A DNA stretch of 64,000 bases from Gongronella butleri (GCA_025201375.1 JAIWZP010000071.1:1-64000), one strand, 5' to 3'. Shown: positions 33,701 through 45,151, counted from the stretch's first letter. Numbers and translations are program-made. The notes: generated by a model from the sequence alone, not told the origin.

Positions 33701-34121
33701 CGTATGGCGTCTGCAAAACAGTGGTCTTCATTTGCACCGCAGACGCAAGCTTGCTGTGCAGTCTGTCATTTGGTAAAAGCACCTGAAATTTAAAAAAAAA
33801 AAAAAAAGCCGCGTCAAAAAGCGCGTCCCTCATGAACAGTCTAAAGTCACAATACTTTACCAGCGATGGCTGCACAACATCGACATGGTGGAGCACTGTC
33901 TCCATGTTGGAGTCGGTGAGCTGAACAAAGACAAAAAAATGAGGCATAAGCACAACAAGAACGAGTCGACACGAGCAAAAGTGGGTTGCATTTACCTCAG
34001 CGATGGTGCACTCGCCGCTAAGCATGTCCATGGAACCAACACCAAACACGCCGTGCGGCAAGGCAATAATAGCAAGCACCATCGTCACGTTTTCGATGTC
34101 CTCGTCCATCCCAGACTCCAT
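30320..34121 (-). CDS. MSH4: MSH4, meiotic MutS homologue
   Basis: Twenty exons in genome order: 30320-30472, 30543-30641, 30750-30820, 30919-30982, 31058-31156, 31254-31318, 31381-31510, 31570-31609, 31714-31921, 31993-32117, 32187-32245, 32320-32474, 32537-32624, 32684-32781, 32841-32862 (22 nt), 32944-33362, 33421-33527, 33598-33782, 33861-33920 and 33996-34121; 790 codons, all phases consistent. Msh4 pairs with Msh5 to stabilise meiotic crossover intermediates. The ATPase shows Walker A GANMAGKTTYLKQIAL (about 526), and Walker B LVLIDEYGRG (about 602). The mismatch-sensing domain I is absent, as usual for MSH4. MSH4 is preferred to MSH5 by LNHTHTTMGARLLRSTIL and YVPAMYASM. The intron after 33421-33527 starts with GC. 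The start at 34121 is the first Met of the conserved region; an additional upstream exon is possible. Confidence 0.9.
30656..30699. repeat. 44-nt A/T homopolymer in an MSH4 intron
   Basis: A run of 44 A on the plus strand (poly-T in the sense of MSH4) lies close to the 3' end of an MSH4 intron, where a polypyrimidine tract is expected. Confidence 0.8.
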
Positions 34122-34569
34122 GCTGAGCTGCTGCCACACGAATCCAGGGGGGGGGTGAATGAAAAAAAAAATAGTCGAGAGAAAGAAAGCAGCACTTGAA
34201 CCTCCGGTCCTTTTTAAGGTGTTCTTTTGTACGCGTCGATTGACGCGGAGTTTCAAGCTCGCACCAAGGTCGCGTCTCAATCTCTCGTGTGAAGGCCATT
34301 TCGGCATGCAACAGAGCAAATCGACGCTGTGAAGTATTTGGGCGCACGTTTTGTCTGCCACAATGCGCTTTCTAATTCCTACAGTATCATGTTTTCTACA
34401 AGTTGAAAATTCTGTACGCGGTGTTCCATTTTTGATGCTCCTTCCGCTGGAACTTGCTTTTTCCACCGATCACCGGCACCTTCGTGCGGGAGAGACGAAG
34501 CGCTATCATATCAAATGATATGAATTTTCAGGTTCTGCGGACAAAACTCATCGAGCTGGCCTTACAGTA

Positions 34570-35270
34570 TGGCACCCAAAACACACCAAATTGCATTTCT
34601 CGCCAAAACCAGTTGATGAACCCCTGATTTTTATGTCATTTTCGTTGACAAACGAGACGTGTCTACCTGGGGTGTAAATGGCAAAGTAATTCAGGAATCT
34701 CAAATCCTCGGCTCTGAAAATACCGACTGGACCCCTGGGAAAATCAGTGAAAAATCATCATTTTTCAAAATTGACATAGCTCGTCATCCAATGATCTCTG
34801 CATCATGAAATTTTTACAGTAGGGCATTTCGACCTTGTGCTTCTTGTAAATGACCTCAAAACCAGGTATAAATCGGACCGCTGGCTAAATTTTTGACGTT
34901 TTGCCGTAAATTCACAATTTTAGCCAAAATGCACTAAATTATTATTCGATCAGACTGAAACTTGCACGAGCAGAACGAGACGCGCTTGAGCGTCATTTTC
35001 TCCCCACTCTACAAACCCGATGCGTGACCTTTGTACTCTAGAGGCATTCGATCAAAAAATTCAGCGTGATTTGCTCGGCAACAGACTAAATAACCCACCA
35101 TGGCGCAGCCGTGACAAAAGACGCAGAATTCAATTTTCTTTCAAATGAATTTAGTTTTACCACCGAATGTTCAAAACTGATCGAGAAATCCAATTTCTAA
35201 AATTTTGACGTCAATAGGCATTTTCTCCAAAACCGCTTGATCGACCCCCGATTTTTATTGCAGATTTGAT
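34570..35270 (+). repeat. Outer inverted repeat, left arm
   Basis: About 700 bp that match the reverse complement of 39660-40370 with roughly 85-95 per cent identity by eye. Landmark blocks are ACCTGGGGTGTAAATGGCAA, GATCAGACTGAAACTTGCAC and CCAAAACCGCTTGATCGACC. The arm contains no open reading frame of note. It lies between the start of MSH4 and the 3' end of the lineage-specific gene. The outer end of the right arm continues into a module that recurs near 60.7 kb. Confidence 0.88.
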
Positions 35271-35563
35271 TAGAACAAGCGAGTTATTTTTGCTTGCCTC
35301 TTCCCAAACGCCCAATGGATGTGCTCCATGTTTCATCTGACCACTCTTTCAACGCGGCGCGTCAGCCCACACCCTCACAAATAATCATGAAAAACAGTAG
35401 ATTTTATAATCTTAGTTAGGTAATACGGGTATGCTAAAAAAACAGAAAAAGGAAGAAGGGGGTGGGGGAAAGGGGGAGAAAAGGGGAGAAAGGGGAAAGA
35501 AGGATGCAAGGTCGTCACCGGCGCAAAAGGGAGGAAAAAGGCGAAAAAGAGCACGGCGGGGAA

Positions 35564-37363
35564 TCATGGGGTTGGGCAGCACGGTATCAGATGTTCCATG
35601 CCGCTGTCCTCGTCTACGTTGTTGCCGCTGTCAACATCGATGCCATCGGACAGCCAGCTGGTCTTGGTTGTGCTGCTTTCGGACGAGTTGACGATGCCAA
35701 GCGTGCGCTGCGCACGCGATCGGAGAGTCCACGCGGCGTACATGCAGCGGAGCGCGACACGAGCAAAGCCGACCTCGTCGCTCTTGATGGCAAGGAGTGG
35801 CGATCGCCTGATGCGTGCGACATAGCCGCAGGGCGCATCCATGCGCAACAATACCTGCATACTGTAGTCAAGCCTGGAAAAAGAAATATTATGATAGCAC
35901 ACGGATATAATATATTTTTCTTTAAAAACTTACCGTACGTCGCCACGCCCATGGTCTCCAGCTCGCACAGCTTGCCCGGCGACTCGACTGCCAGTGCGTC
36001 CAGCATATCTTTCAATGCTTTCGGCAGCTTGAGGCCATTCTCCCTGAGGACCTTGGTGTCACGATAGCTGGCAAAGTCCTTGCCGCTCTCGCCGCAGCCA
36101 AATTCGAAAACGGGCAAGTGGTTGGCGGCCGCTCGCGAACGGATCACCATGTCGAGGCGGTGGCCAAGAAGCTTGCGCTGGTCTGCACTGGTTCGGCGGT
36201 CGTTTTTGCGCGCCGACGATGCCGTGCTGCAGGACTCGCCACGGGCAACAGAAAGGCGACAGTCGTACTGCAAGAGGCTGTCCATAAAGCACCAGACGTG
36301 GGCATCGTACCATTGCTCCTGGTGTTGCACCTCCAGCTGCCCTTGGTGCAGCAATGTCACTCTAAACTCATAAAAGAAATTAGAAAGCATGTTAAAAAAA
36401 AGGAAACCAACAGAACTTACAGCTTCACCATCGACGCATGATGAGCCCACTCCAGGTCGCTGTTGCCCGGTGCATTCAGTGTCGCGTGCCAGGGTTGGCT
36501 TGAATGCAGGCAAACGCGAAGCCCTTGCAGGGTATCCTGTAACAAAAAAAAAGGTATAAATTTTAGGTACATTTCGGATAGCAATGCTGCCTCTTGCCTT
36601 GTTCAGGGACTCCAGGTACTCCTGGAGTCGTAGCGGCATCTCGGGCACCGGCTTGAGATCCTTGGAACGGATCTCATGAAGCTCGTCGGGCGAGAACACC
36701 TTGCCATCGACGATCTGGGCGTCCTCAGGGTCGACGATGAACGAATGAGGCGCACTAAAAAAAATTGTTAATTTTCCTTTAAAGAGAGCACTAGTTAATG
36801 AAGATATTGTACCTTTCGTACGACAAACTCTTGGCAAAGGTGTACAGAGCTTCCTCGACGATTTTGCCGGTCGACAGCTTCCACATCTTCGCCGGATTCA
36901 TGGCCAAAAAGCTGACGCAAAGATTGTCGTGGAGCTGGCGGGCTTTGGACGATTTGCCAGCTGACGCGGTCGCGGCGGCCTCAGGGGCGGCGGCTGGCCA
37001 ATGGCGTGAGGTGGACGCGGCGGACTCTGAAGCGCCGGCGGCGGTGGTGGGCGATGCGGCGGCTGCTGCGGCTGCGGGTGATGCAGCGGCTGGTGCGGCG
37101 GGCTCATGGTGACAAGAAACAAGAAAAACGAAATCGCGTCAGAAAGCAATGGTAGCATATAAAAATTTGTCAATTATACCATAAAGTTGACGCGCTTGGC
37201 GCAAGGAGCGCTGTCGTCACCATTGTGTTCGCGCCTGTGTACAAAAAAAAGAGAGAGAGAAAGAGAGAGACAGAAAAATCAGACACTGGACCAACAAATA
37301 AAATGGGTAACACTTTTACTTGAAGCTGATGGTGTTTGCACCAACTGCCACGATTTGATTCAT
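35564..37363 (-). CDS. Lineage-specific protein inside an inverted-repeat island, possibly nuclease-like
   Basis: Seven exons in genome order: 35564-35873, 35939-36361, 36421-36536, 36598-36754, 36813-37102, 37180-37234 and 37320-37363. They join in phase to 464 codons with no break. An Ala/Pro-rich N-terminus is followed by a conserved-looking core: MNPAKMWKLSTGKIVEE, HSFIVDPEDA, EQWYDAHVWCFMDSLL, GESCSTASSARKNDRR, LGHRLDMVI, PVFEFGCGESGKDF, LKLPKALKDMLDAL and LLRMDAPCGYVARI. The wording recalls, from memory only, an uncharacterised family common in Mucorales genomes. The Asp followed about 13 residues later by ExG could be a variant PD-(D/E)xK nuclease core, which is speculative. The fourth intron begins with GC. 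The 35939 exon edge uses donor GTACGG, chosen because it keeps the conserved frame in the last exon. Confidence 0.72.
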
Positions 37364-37640
37364 GATCGTGGTTTTTCAAAAATTCATTTCGCGGTAAAAT
37401 CGTGCTTCAATCATCGCGAAACTTGGCATCGTGCATTTTTGAACGTCCCTCTTTTCAGAAAAAAATTAAAAATCAGAGGTCCATCTGGCCGTTGTCGAGA
37501 CATGCACTAATTTCAGGAATTTCCACAAATGCAGTGCTTACTGCTGCATACGGCAAGTGGATCGGCTCCAAAATTAACCATCAGATAATTTTAGCACATC
37601 GATTCATAAATAAACATTAAAAATCGGTGGGTGATCAGGC
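37364..37640 (+). repeat. Inner inverted repeat, left arm
   Basis: This stretch begins at the start codon of the lineage-specific gene and matches the reverse complement of about 39100-39360. The best block (37369-37470, TTTTTCAAAAATTCATTTCGCGGTAA... continuing to GTCCCTCTTTTCAG) is nearly identical; the rest is more diverged. A further, weaker same-strand copy follows at about 37740-37850 (shared CAGAGGCC/CAGAGGTC and TGGTCGTTGT/TGGCCGTTGT blocks). The gene's promoter would therefore lie within repeat sequence. Confidence 0.82.
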
Positions 37641-38479
37641 ACTTGTCAACAATTTTAGAAATTGGGCATTTTTCTCACGATTTTCACAAATCTAGTCTTC
37701 AAGACCGCAAACGATGGATGGATGGTCTTTCCAAACCTACCGGTATGTATTAGTTTATTTTGGGGCGTTCTTTTCCTACAAACTCTTAAAAACCAGAGGC
37801 CGGCTTGGTCGTTGTGCAGATGAATCCAAAACGTCTTTATTTTCACAAATTTACCGGTAGCATTGGGACCCGGAATATTTGGCGGAGGCCAATGAAACTG
37901 CCACCGTTAGAAATAGATGTCATTTTCAGATTGTTTGCATGTCCGACGGACAAGATTTACACGCTTGGAAAAGTCGATCAAACATTGGATTAATTTTCAA
38001 ACTCGATTTTCTCGACACCCAAGGCAACAATTACCAGTGTTTTTAACGTGTCGAATGCAGCTGCCAAGTAGCTGTCGAATGCAACAAGTTTCACCACGAT
38101 CTGATCAAAACTGATGAAGAAAAGAGCTTTTCCGAGCAATTTCTGCAATCGCCATTTGCTTGAGAACGGCCTAGTAAACCTGTGATTTTTATTCAAGATT
38201 TACTAACAAACAGGGAGCAAAGCATCTAATGGGATGACTTGCAGCACGTCAGCGTGGGTTTCAACATTTTGCATCGGCCATTTCTGTAGGCTGCAGCCCG
38301 CCCAGCGCATACAGTAAAAGCATGTACCGGTAAACTAAAAAATAAAATTAAAGTAAAAATTCCATGCAATCCACGCAACTTAATTTGGAAGTGTCAACCC
38401 TTAAATTTTTGCAAAAAAATTCGCGCCATAGTAAGGCAATTTACTCTGTTGATCGCCGTTCATGCGTCACTCTTTGAGC

Positions 38480-38900
38480 ATTTTTCTTGGATTGGGGCGA
38501 CCTGCCATTTGTCTGCCAATCACGGTTCGTCGGATTTACCAGTTTGGGATGCATTGATCACTCGGAGTTCGAAATTGACCGTTTTTGGGATTTAAAGTGT
38601 GACCCCTGAATTTTTCAAAAGTGGTCGTAGCGCTTTAGGGTTTTAAGCTTTTTGTTGCAAACTTTGCGCTGAATGCAATGCTACAATTTTTGAGCTGGCT
38701 CAATCAAGCAGTTGGCGAGATGAATGCAAAATCGTACAAACATGTGGTTTTTTTGGCATTTCCGAGTCCAAAAAAATAGCACGGGTACGACTTGAGCCCT
38801 GGGCCATAGTCCACACCGCGACTCATCTTTCGTTGGCGGACAAGTAGGCTGTGAAAAAAATTCTGGAGGCACAGTGGGCCGCCAAAGTCAGAAAAACACG
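38480..38900 (-). repeat. Dispersed module A, copy 1
   Basis: About 420 bp that match the reverse complement of 60060-60490. Shared blocks include GGGATGCATTGATCA.TCGGAGTTCGAA, TGACCCCTGAATTTTTCAAAAGTGGTCGTAGCGCTTTA and ATTCTGG.GGCACAG. The identity is moderate to high with small indels. No coding potential is seen. Confidence 0.85.
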
Positions 38901-39099
38901 CTCTTTAGTTTTTAAAAGGTAAATGTGTATGTTTTTGAGCAGTGTAACGCGATGATTTATGCATTGAAATGATACCACACGTCAGTTTCTGTCTAATGAG
39001 GTCGAAACTTGGACAGATCAAACGCTGCATTGTACGCCATAATCCAACACGAATGACAATCGTGATTTTGTGCATTTTCTCGGGCACTTACTGAGATAC

Positions 39100-39360
39100 C
39101 GACCGATTTTCTCACTATTGCCGAAGCTCACGTTTGTGAATAATATGGACGGGCAAAGCAAATTCGAACCAGTATCATGCTTGAAGCGGTCAGTACTACA
39201 TTTGCAGAATTTCGTGAAATGCAGTGCATATCTCGACAACGGCCAGAGCGACTTCGGGTTTTTATTTTTTCTGAAAAGAGGGACGTCCAAAAATGCACGA
39301 TGCCAAGTTTCGCGATGATTGAAGCACGATTTTACCGCGAAATGAATTTTTGAAAAAAGC
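39100..39360 (-). repeat. Inner inverted repeat, right arm
   Basis: Reverse-complement partner of 37364-37640. The most similar part is 39240-39352, which includes GGACGTCCAAAAATGCACGA and CGATGATTGAAGCACGATTT. The copy lies 1.7 kb from its partner. Confidence 0.82.
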
Positions 39361-39659
39361 GCTACAGCCTAAATTTCAGCAATGTCAAGTCGCTCGCGAA
39401 ACCAGATGTTTGACATTGGGGTTTTAATTTTTTTCTGAAAAGAGAGGAGCCTAATCATATAGCTGGAAAAGTTTCGTGGTGTTGCGACGAGTCTTTGATG
39501 GTGAAATGATTTTTTTTCGAATTTTGGAAAAAAAAGTTGGTCAGGTCAAAATGGATCTGGAGGGTCCCCCGCTTTAACAGATTCAAGTCCAGACAGAATC
39601 CCAAATCCGTTTGGCAAGCTACACATTGGACATCTGAGAGTCATGTCATTGTATGCGTT

Positions 39660-40370
39660 GACCCCTCTTTCTAATCAAATCTGCAATAAAAATCGGGGGT
39701 CGATCAAGCGGTTTTGGAGAAAATGCCCACTGACGTCAAATTTTAGAAACTTGGATTTCTCGATCAGTTTTGAACATTCAGTGGTAAAACTGAATTCATT
39801 TGAAAGAAAATTGAATTCTGCGTCTTTTGTCACGGCTGCGCCATAGTGGGTTATTTAGCCTGTTGCCGAGTAAATCACGCTTGAAATTTTTGAACGAATG
39901 CCTGTAGTGTACAAAGGTCACGCATCGGGTTTGTAGGGCGGGGAGAAAATGACACTCGAGCGCGTCTCGTTCTGCTCGTGCAAGTTTCAGTCTGATCGAA
40001 TAATAATTTAGTGCATTTTGGCTAAAATTGTGAATTTACGGCAAAACGTCAAAAATTTAGCCAATGGCCCGATTTATACCTGGTTGTTTTGAGGTCTTTG
40101 CGAGGAGCACAAGGTTGAAATGCCCTACTGTAAAAATTTCATGATGCAGAGATCATCATTGGATGGCGAGCCATGTCAATTTTGAAAAATGATGATTTTT
40201 CACTGATTTTCCTAGGGGTCCAGTCGGCATTTTCATAGCCGAGGATTTGAGATTCCTGAATTACTTTGCCATTTACACCCCAGGTAAACACGTCTGGTTT
40301 ACCGGCGTAGATGATATAAAAACCAAGGGTCCAATATCTGGTTTGGCGAAAAACACGAGTTCGTGTGTTT
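39660..40370 (-). repeat. Outer inverted repeat, right arm
   Basis: Reverse-complement partner of 34570-35270. The two arms enclose about 4.4 kb that holds the lineage-specific gene and the inner repeat pair. The arm ends in TGGTTTGGCGAAAAACACGAG, which is also the beginning of module B found again at 60.7 kb. Confidence 0.88.
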
Positions 40371-40980
40371 TGGGACTCTACTTCGGTGCAAGGTTACTGT
40401 AACTCAACGAAGATCAGCAGCTGCAGCGCTTTGAAACAAGATTCATTAGAACGATCACGCTCTGTTGCATCACTGAATGTTGAAGATCTGTGCAAAATAT
40501 ATGAAATCCGACGAAGCCGAAAGAAGTATCATAAAATGGGGTCGTTTTCGTCCACTTTGCATGGACAATGGCGTGCTCTATACTCTCTTCAGGGGATCTG
40601 CTTGCCGCGTCATCATATCCGTGCGTGCGTGCATCTGATTCAGCTTTGGCTTGTGGTTGAGTCAGCGCGTCTGTCTACAGTAACGCGTTTTCGCGATGGC
40701 ATTCCTGCCCCTGAAAGAAAAATCTAAAATCATACATTGCTCGCCACCAAAGAGCAGAACAAGCTGACGCTTTTTTGGTCTTTGTCATCGTTTCTCCACA
40801 CGATCAAGCTGCCTTTGTGCAAGTTTGGCGGAGTTCTGGAAGCCTGGCATTTTGATTTTTGTTTTGGGTCGAGCTGTGCGCAGTTTGCTGCCTCTGATGT
40901 TCTGTTGCAGAAACGCGTCCAAATGGTCTCATATTTTAAAAAGATTTTTGTGACCGAAGCTCAAGCATTTCAACAACAAA
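40336..40980 (+). repeat. Dispersed module B, copy 2
   Basis: About 640 bp related to 60698-61400 (same strand) and, over its second half, to 17390-17720. Shared blocks include TCGTCCACTTTG.ATG.AC.ATGGCGTGCTCTA, CTGCTTGCCGCG and GTTTCTCCA. The 60.7-kb copy is longer because of inserted TACTGTA-rich tracts. No coding potential is convincing. Confidence 0.82.
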
Positions 40981-41360
40981 AAAAAAAAAAAAAATAGGGC
41001 TAGAGGTATGCTTTTTTTTTTTGCAAAAGTCGCTAAATGTGAAAATACGACCAAAACGGCAATGGTCTGCACATTGCATTGCATGATAGAAACGTGCACC
41101 ATGATGTTCAATGATAGCTCCCTGGGTGCCGTAGCATGATGTATTATGACTTCAAAACAAGCCCATCCGAGCCTTGTACATGGCCATCGGCCCTCGCCTC
41201 CGTCCCCAGCCAAATCATGCCCGCCAATTCTGGGACAACCAGTTTAGCCGAGCAGCACGTGGCAATCCGAAAAAGGGCAGTTCTTTTATTACGTGTTTCT
41301 ACGCGAGAATAATACATGTCTTTTAAAAATACAAGAGGGCAGCAAAAAAAAAAAGGTACT

Positions 41361-42396
41361 TTAGAGGCGATGCCATCTGGACGAATTGAGATCCGGGCGC
41401 GCCAAGGGCGATGGACGGTCGTCCCAAACGGCCTTGCCGTCCTTTTCAAGCTTAAGCAGGTGCAGGACGACGCTGTGTGCCGCCGGGATGTGGAGCGACT
41501 CTGGGTAATTCTTGTACAAAACCTGGACGATTTCCATGGGCGAGAACGAGGTGACCGAGGAGTCGTGTGGCGTTAATTTCTTCGGCGACGACAGCAGATC
41601 CAAGATTTGTTTCTCGCGGGCGTCGCGGTGGGTGATGTATTCTGTGATTTTGGCGGTGCCATCTTGGACGACCGGGCCGTGGCCTGGGTACAATTGTCCT
41701 GGATTCAGGCTGACTAATTTGCGCAGACCGTCCATATACTGCGACAAGTCCTCAAATACGGCGGTGCCCTGACCAAGCACGCAATCGGCGGTGAACAGTG
41801 CATTTTCCTCGTCGAGCCAAAAAGTACAATGGTCTTGGGTGTGTCCTGGGGTGTGCAGCACGCGCAGCGTGGCGCCGTCGGTGGCGAGGACCTGGTTATC
41901 GCGCAATGGATGCACGTCGATGTTCTTTGGGAAGTTTTCCAGGTGGAATGACGTGGCATGGTGCGCGACACTGGCAGGGTCGACGACAAAGCGGTGCACG
42001 CGGATGTCCTTGAATTTGGGCAGCGCCAGGATGCCATCAAGGCCACCGTAGTGGTCAAAATGCATATGGCTGATGATGATGTCTGATATGTATGCCTTCG
42101 GCGAGATTTCCTCGAGCGATTTTTGCAGCAAATCCAAGTACTCGGGTACACCCTCGCCGCAGTCCAGCAGCAGCTTGCGCGCGCCTGTACCAAGCAGATA
42201 CGTGTTGGTGCCTGAAAATAAAAAGGACAAACGTCAGCAACGCGCCCGTTTGCCCTTCTTTTTTCCCCTTCCCCCTCCCTTTTTTTTTTTTTTTTGTACC
42301 TTGTAGCGTGAACTTGCCAGGGTTGAGGCCGAGGACGCGCCAGACGCGGTCAGATAGTTTTGCAAAAGAAGGAAGTTTGACGAGAGCTTCGGTCAT
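41361..42396 (-). CDS. LACTB2-like metallo-beta-lactamase-fold hydrolase
   Basis: Two exons, 41361-42211 and 42300-42396, give 315 codons. The metallo-hydrolase motifs are complete: SHMHFDHYGG (HxHxDH), HTPGHTQDH, the bridging Asp in ALFTADCVLG, and YPGHGPVV. The N-terminus (SDRVWRVLGLNPGKFTLQGTN then TYLLG) and the C-terminal winged-helix-like region (EIVQVLYKNYPESLH) match LACTB2, a mitochondrial single-strand RNA endonuclease in animals. Fungal relatives include the thioesterase-like enzymes of polyketide clusters, but no cluster is present here. RNA cleavage is therefore the favoured but unproven activity. The gene is divergent from the MEF2-like gene, with 736 bp between starts. Confidence 0.88.
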
Positions 42397-43132
42397 GGCG
42401 TTAAAAGTCGTAAAAAAAAAAAAAAAAAAGTGGGGTGAAGGGGGTGGGAAAAGCCAAGAGGAGAAAGAAATATGCACACCAAGTAAAAATGATGGCAAAT
42501 CGGCTTTTGGACCCATTGGGCCCGCACAGTTGCCTTTTGGCTCCCCTTTCCGTACCGCAGCTTTTTTTTTTTTCTTTTGGTGATTTTGCTTGCTTCCAAG
42601 CTTGCACTGCCCAATCATACGCGTCTTTGGATAACGAACACCCTGAAAACGAATAATATGAAGATCGATAAAAAAAAAAAAATAAAAAAACACTCATAAA
42701 AACAGGCACCTCCAATGAGTGTTCAGCTGGGGCAGGCGCATCCTGGGCCATTGGTGCAGCATGTGTGGGACCTGGCCAATGCCGAGCCAGTACGGCTCAA
42801 ATTTTTTTTTTTTTTCTAGGCACACTGGTGGACCCTCTGACCCTTTTTTCTTCGTTGTGTCTTGCTGGTTCCCTCTTTTGTATCATCTCGCTTCTCTTTT
42901 TTTTTCTTTCTTGTTCTTTGTCTCGCTTTTTGCTCGCTTTATTGTAAGCCTTGGCTTTTTCATAGTGACGGGTCTTTGGAAGAGAGGGGGGGGGAGTGCA
43001 GCGGAGCAAGAGAAGGGGTCGAAAAAAGAAAGGGGGGAAACAAAAAAAAACAGACCTCTTTTTTTTTTCTTTTTCTTTTCCCTTTTCTCACTCTTTTTTG
43101 GTTTTTGTTGTGACAGACCGACTCGTTAGGCC
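42397..43132. promoter_or_regulatory. Divergent intergenic region LACTB2/MEF2-like
   Basis: This 736-bp region lies between two divergently transcribed genes and should contain both promoters. It is rich in A and T homopolymers, with a GGGGGGGG run near 42990 and a long T/C-rich stretch at 43055-43110 before the MEF2-like start. No specific binding site is recognised. Confidence 0.4.
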
Positions 43133-45151
43133 ATGGGACGCAAGAAGATCAAGATTCAAACCATTGAGGACGACCGCAACCGACAGGTATAGCTCGACAA
43201 ATATACACTTTGGTTTGTTTATTCATTTGCTTGTTTTTTTCTTTTTGTTTTTATAGGTCACCTTTCTGAAACGCAAGCAGGGCCTCATGAAGAAGGCGTA
43301 CGAGTTGAGCGTGTTATGTGATTGCGAAGTGGCTCTTATCATCTTCAACAACAATGGCAAACTTGTGCAATATGCAAGCACAGAAATTGACAAAATCCTC
43401 ATGAAATACACTGAGGTAGAGCCAAAACCCAAAAAACCAAAAAAAGAGCGGAACGTGCCCCTTTTGTATCGCCAAATTCATATGATCGATATCTTCTCTC
43501 TAGTATAACGAGCCACACGAAAGCAAGTCTAACCACGATGTAAGCTGAAAAAAGGAAAAAAAAAACAAATTGCGGGCAACAGGTCTCATTGTGCCGATTT
43601 CTTTTCTTTTTTTTTTCGTTCCTCCTCTCCCTTTTTTTTTTTTTTGTTGCCAGTTTGCCAATGTGAATGATCAGGACGATTTGGGAGACGATGTGCTTGA
43701 GCAGCATGCGACGAGCTCTGCGCACGCGTCGACATCGAGTGGACACGGCAATGAAGTGGTTGCGGCGGCGGCCGCTGCGCCTCCTGGTCCGCCGGCCGTA
43801 TCGTCGTCGATGCTTCATTCCCAGACACCTCCAGGGCCCACATACCATCATCAAGGGGCGATGCAAGCTGCGGGGCCGCCTCATCCTCACGCACAGGCGA
43901 TGTATTATGGCGGCAATGGCATGCGGTACCCGATGCAATCTGTGGGATCATCGCATCATGGGATGGGTTCTTACGACGTGTACCAGATGCCTCCGCCGCA
44001 GCAAGCGCCGCATGGTCCTCCTCATGCACCGCCACCTCAGCAACAAATGTACATGCTTCATCAGGGCCATGTTGCAGGCACCCCGCCGCCTTCCACGCTC
44101 TCTTATCCTTCGTCGCACCCAATGCCTCCACCACACCCTCAGCAGCACCATCCGCAGCCGCCACAGCAGCCGCACATCCCGTCTGTGCCGTCCATGCCAC
44201 CCCCACCTGCGCCGCACCACCCGCACCCGGGCTCCCAGAGCGGCACGTCCACGCCCAACCACAACAACAATTACACGCCGTCGCCACCTCCCACACAGCA
44301 GCAATCCCCAGGCCATTCGCGCCAGGCATCCGCCCATTCGCCTTTCCCAGCGCCCATGATCTCGTCCATGACTCCCGGATCATCCCCCACGGGCAGCCCA
44401 GCCAAGAAGCCGCCTCCTAAGCTGCGTGTCCAGATCCCAGACACAAGTGACCACCGCTCGCCGCCTCCCCCACACCCAATGGATCACCAACACAAGCGAA
44501 CCACGTCAAACGCGTCTGTTTCCACAGAGGATGGCAAGGACCCGGCCTCTCAGCAACCCCATCCAACTGCATCGTCATCACAGCAGCAGCATCCACAACA
44601 GCAGCAGCATCCGCAAGACCGCACCTCCCCGCGCCTCGCAACATCCCAGCATCCATCGCATCCGTCCCATCATCCTTCATCCAATGCAAACAACGACGAA
44701 CCGCAAGCAGGGCCCCCGTCTGCAGGCCCGCCATCCGCCTTGCCATCGCAATTCGCACAAAACCTTCCCAGTCCATCCACGTTTTATCCAGATTTCTTCC
44801 AACAGAGCGAATTGCCCAGCCCCCTCAATTTTTCTGCAACACCCACCGTCGGACACACCTTCAATTGGCCACCACCGCCAAAGGACTATAAGCCATCCCC
44901 ATTGGCAAAGCTTGGAACGTAAGTTGCGCGTCAAAAAAAAAAAAAGAAAAGAAAAGAAAAAAGAACAAGAAAAACGAGGAAATACATCGAATTGAGGACA
45001 AATTGAAGAGCCATGGAGAGCTCACGCACCATTTTTTTCTTTCTCTTTGCTTTGACCTCACAGGGATTCATTGAAGCGTAGCCAGGAACACGACGGCAAG
45101 GGCGGGGACGGGCCGGAGCCATCCAAAAAATCAAAAATTGAACAACAATAA
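43133..45151 (+). CDS. MEF2-type MADS-box transcription factor (Rlm1/Smp1-like)
   Basis: Five exons: 43133-43186, 43257-43415, 43504-43539 (36 nt), 43654-44918 and 45064-45151, giving 533 codons. The MADS domain occupies residues 1-57 ([18 protein letters not shown] across the first intron, then [20 protein letters not shown]). KIQ at the recognition helix and the following MEF2-like segment to LMKYTEYNEPHES place it with MEF2/Rlm1 rather than SRF/Mcm1. The remaining 440 residues are a Pro/His/Gln/Ser-rich activation-type region with no fold, ending in a basic tail ([10 protein letters not shown]). In yeast Rlm1 is the target of the cell-wall integrity MAP kinase; that role is an inference here. 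Confidence 0.92.

Noticed and set aside
35614..36837. One continuous 407-codon minus-strand frame at the island gene
   Set aside because: It runs through introns with good splice signals. Splicing gives a 464-codon product with the conserved LDYSMQVLLRMDAPCGYV segment, which the continuous frame misses.
34570..40370. Classical DNA transposon with terminal inverted repeats
   Set aside because: No transposase frame was seen, no target-site duplication could be identified, and the right arm merges into another dispersed module, so a defined element end is not supported.
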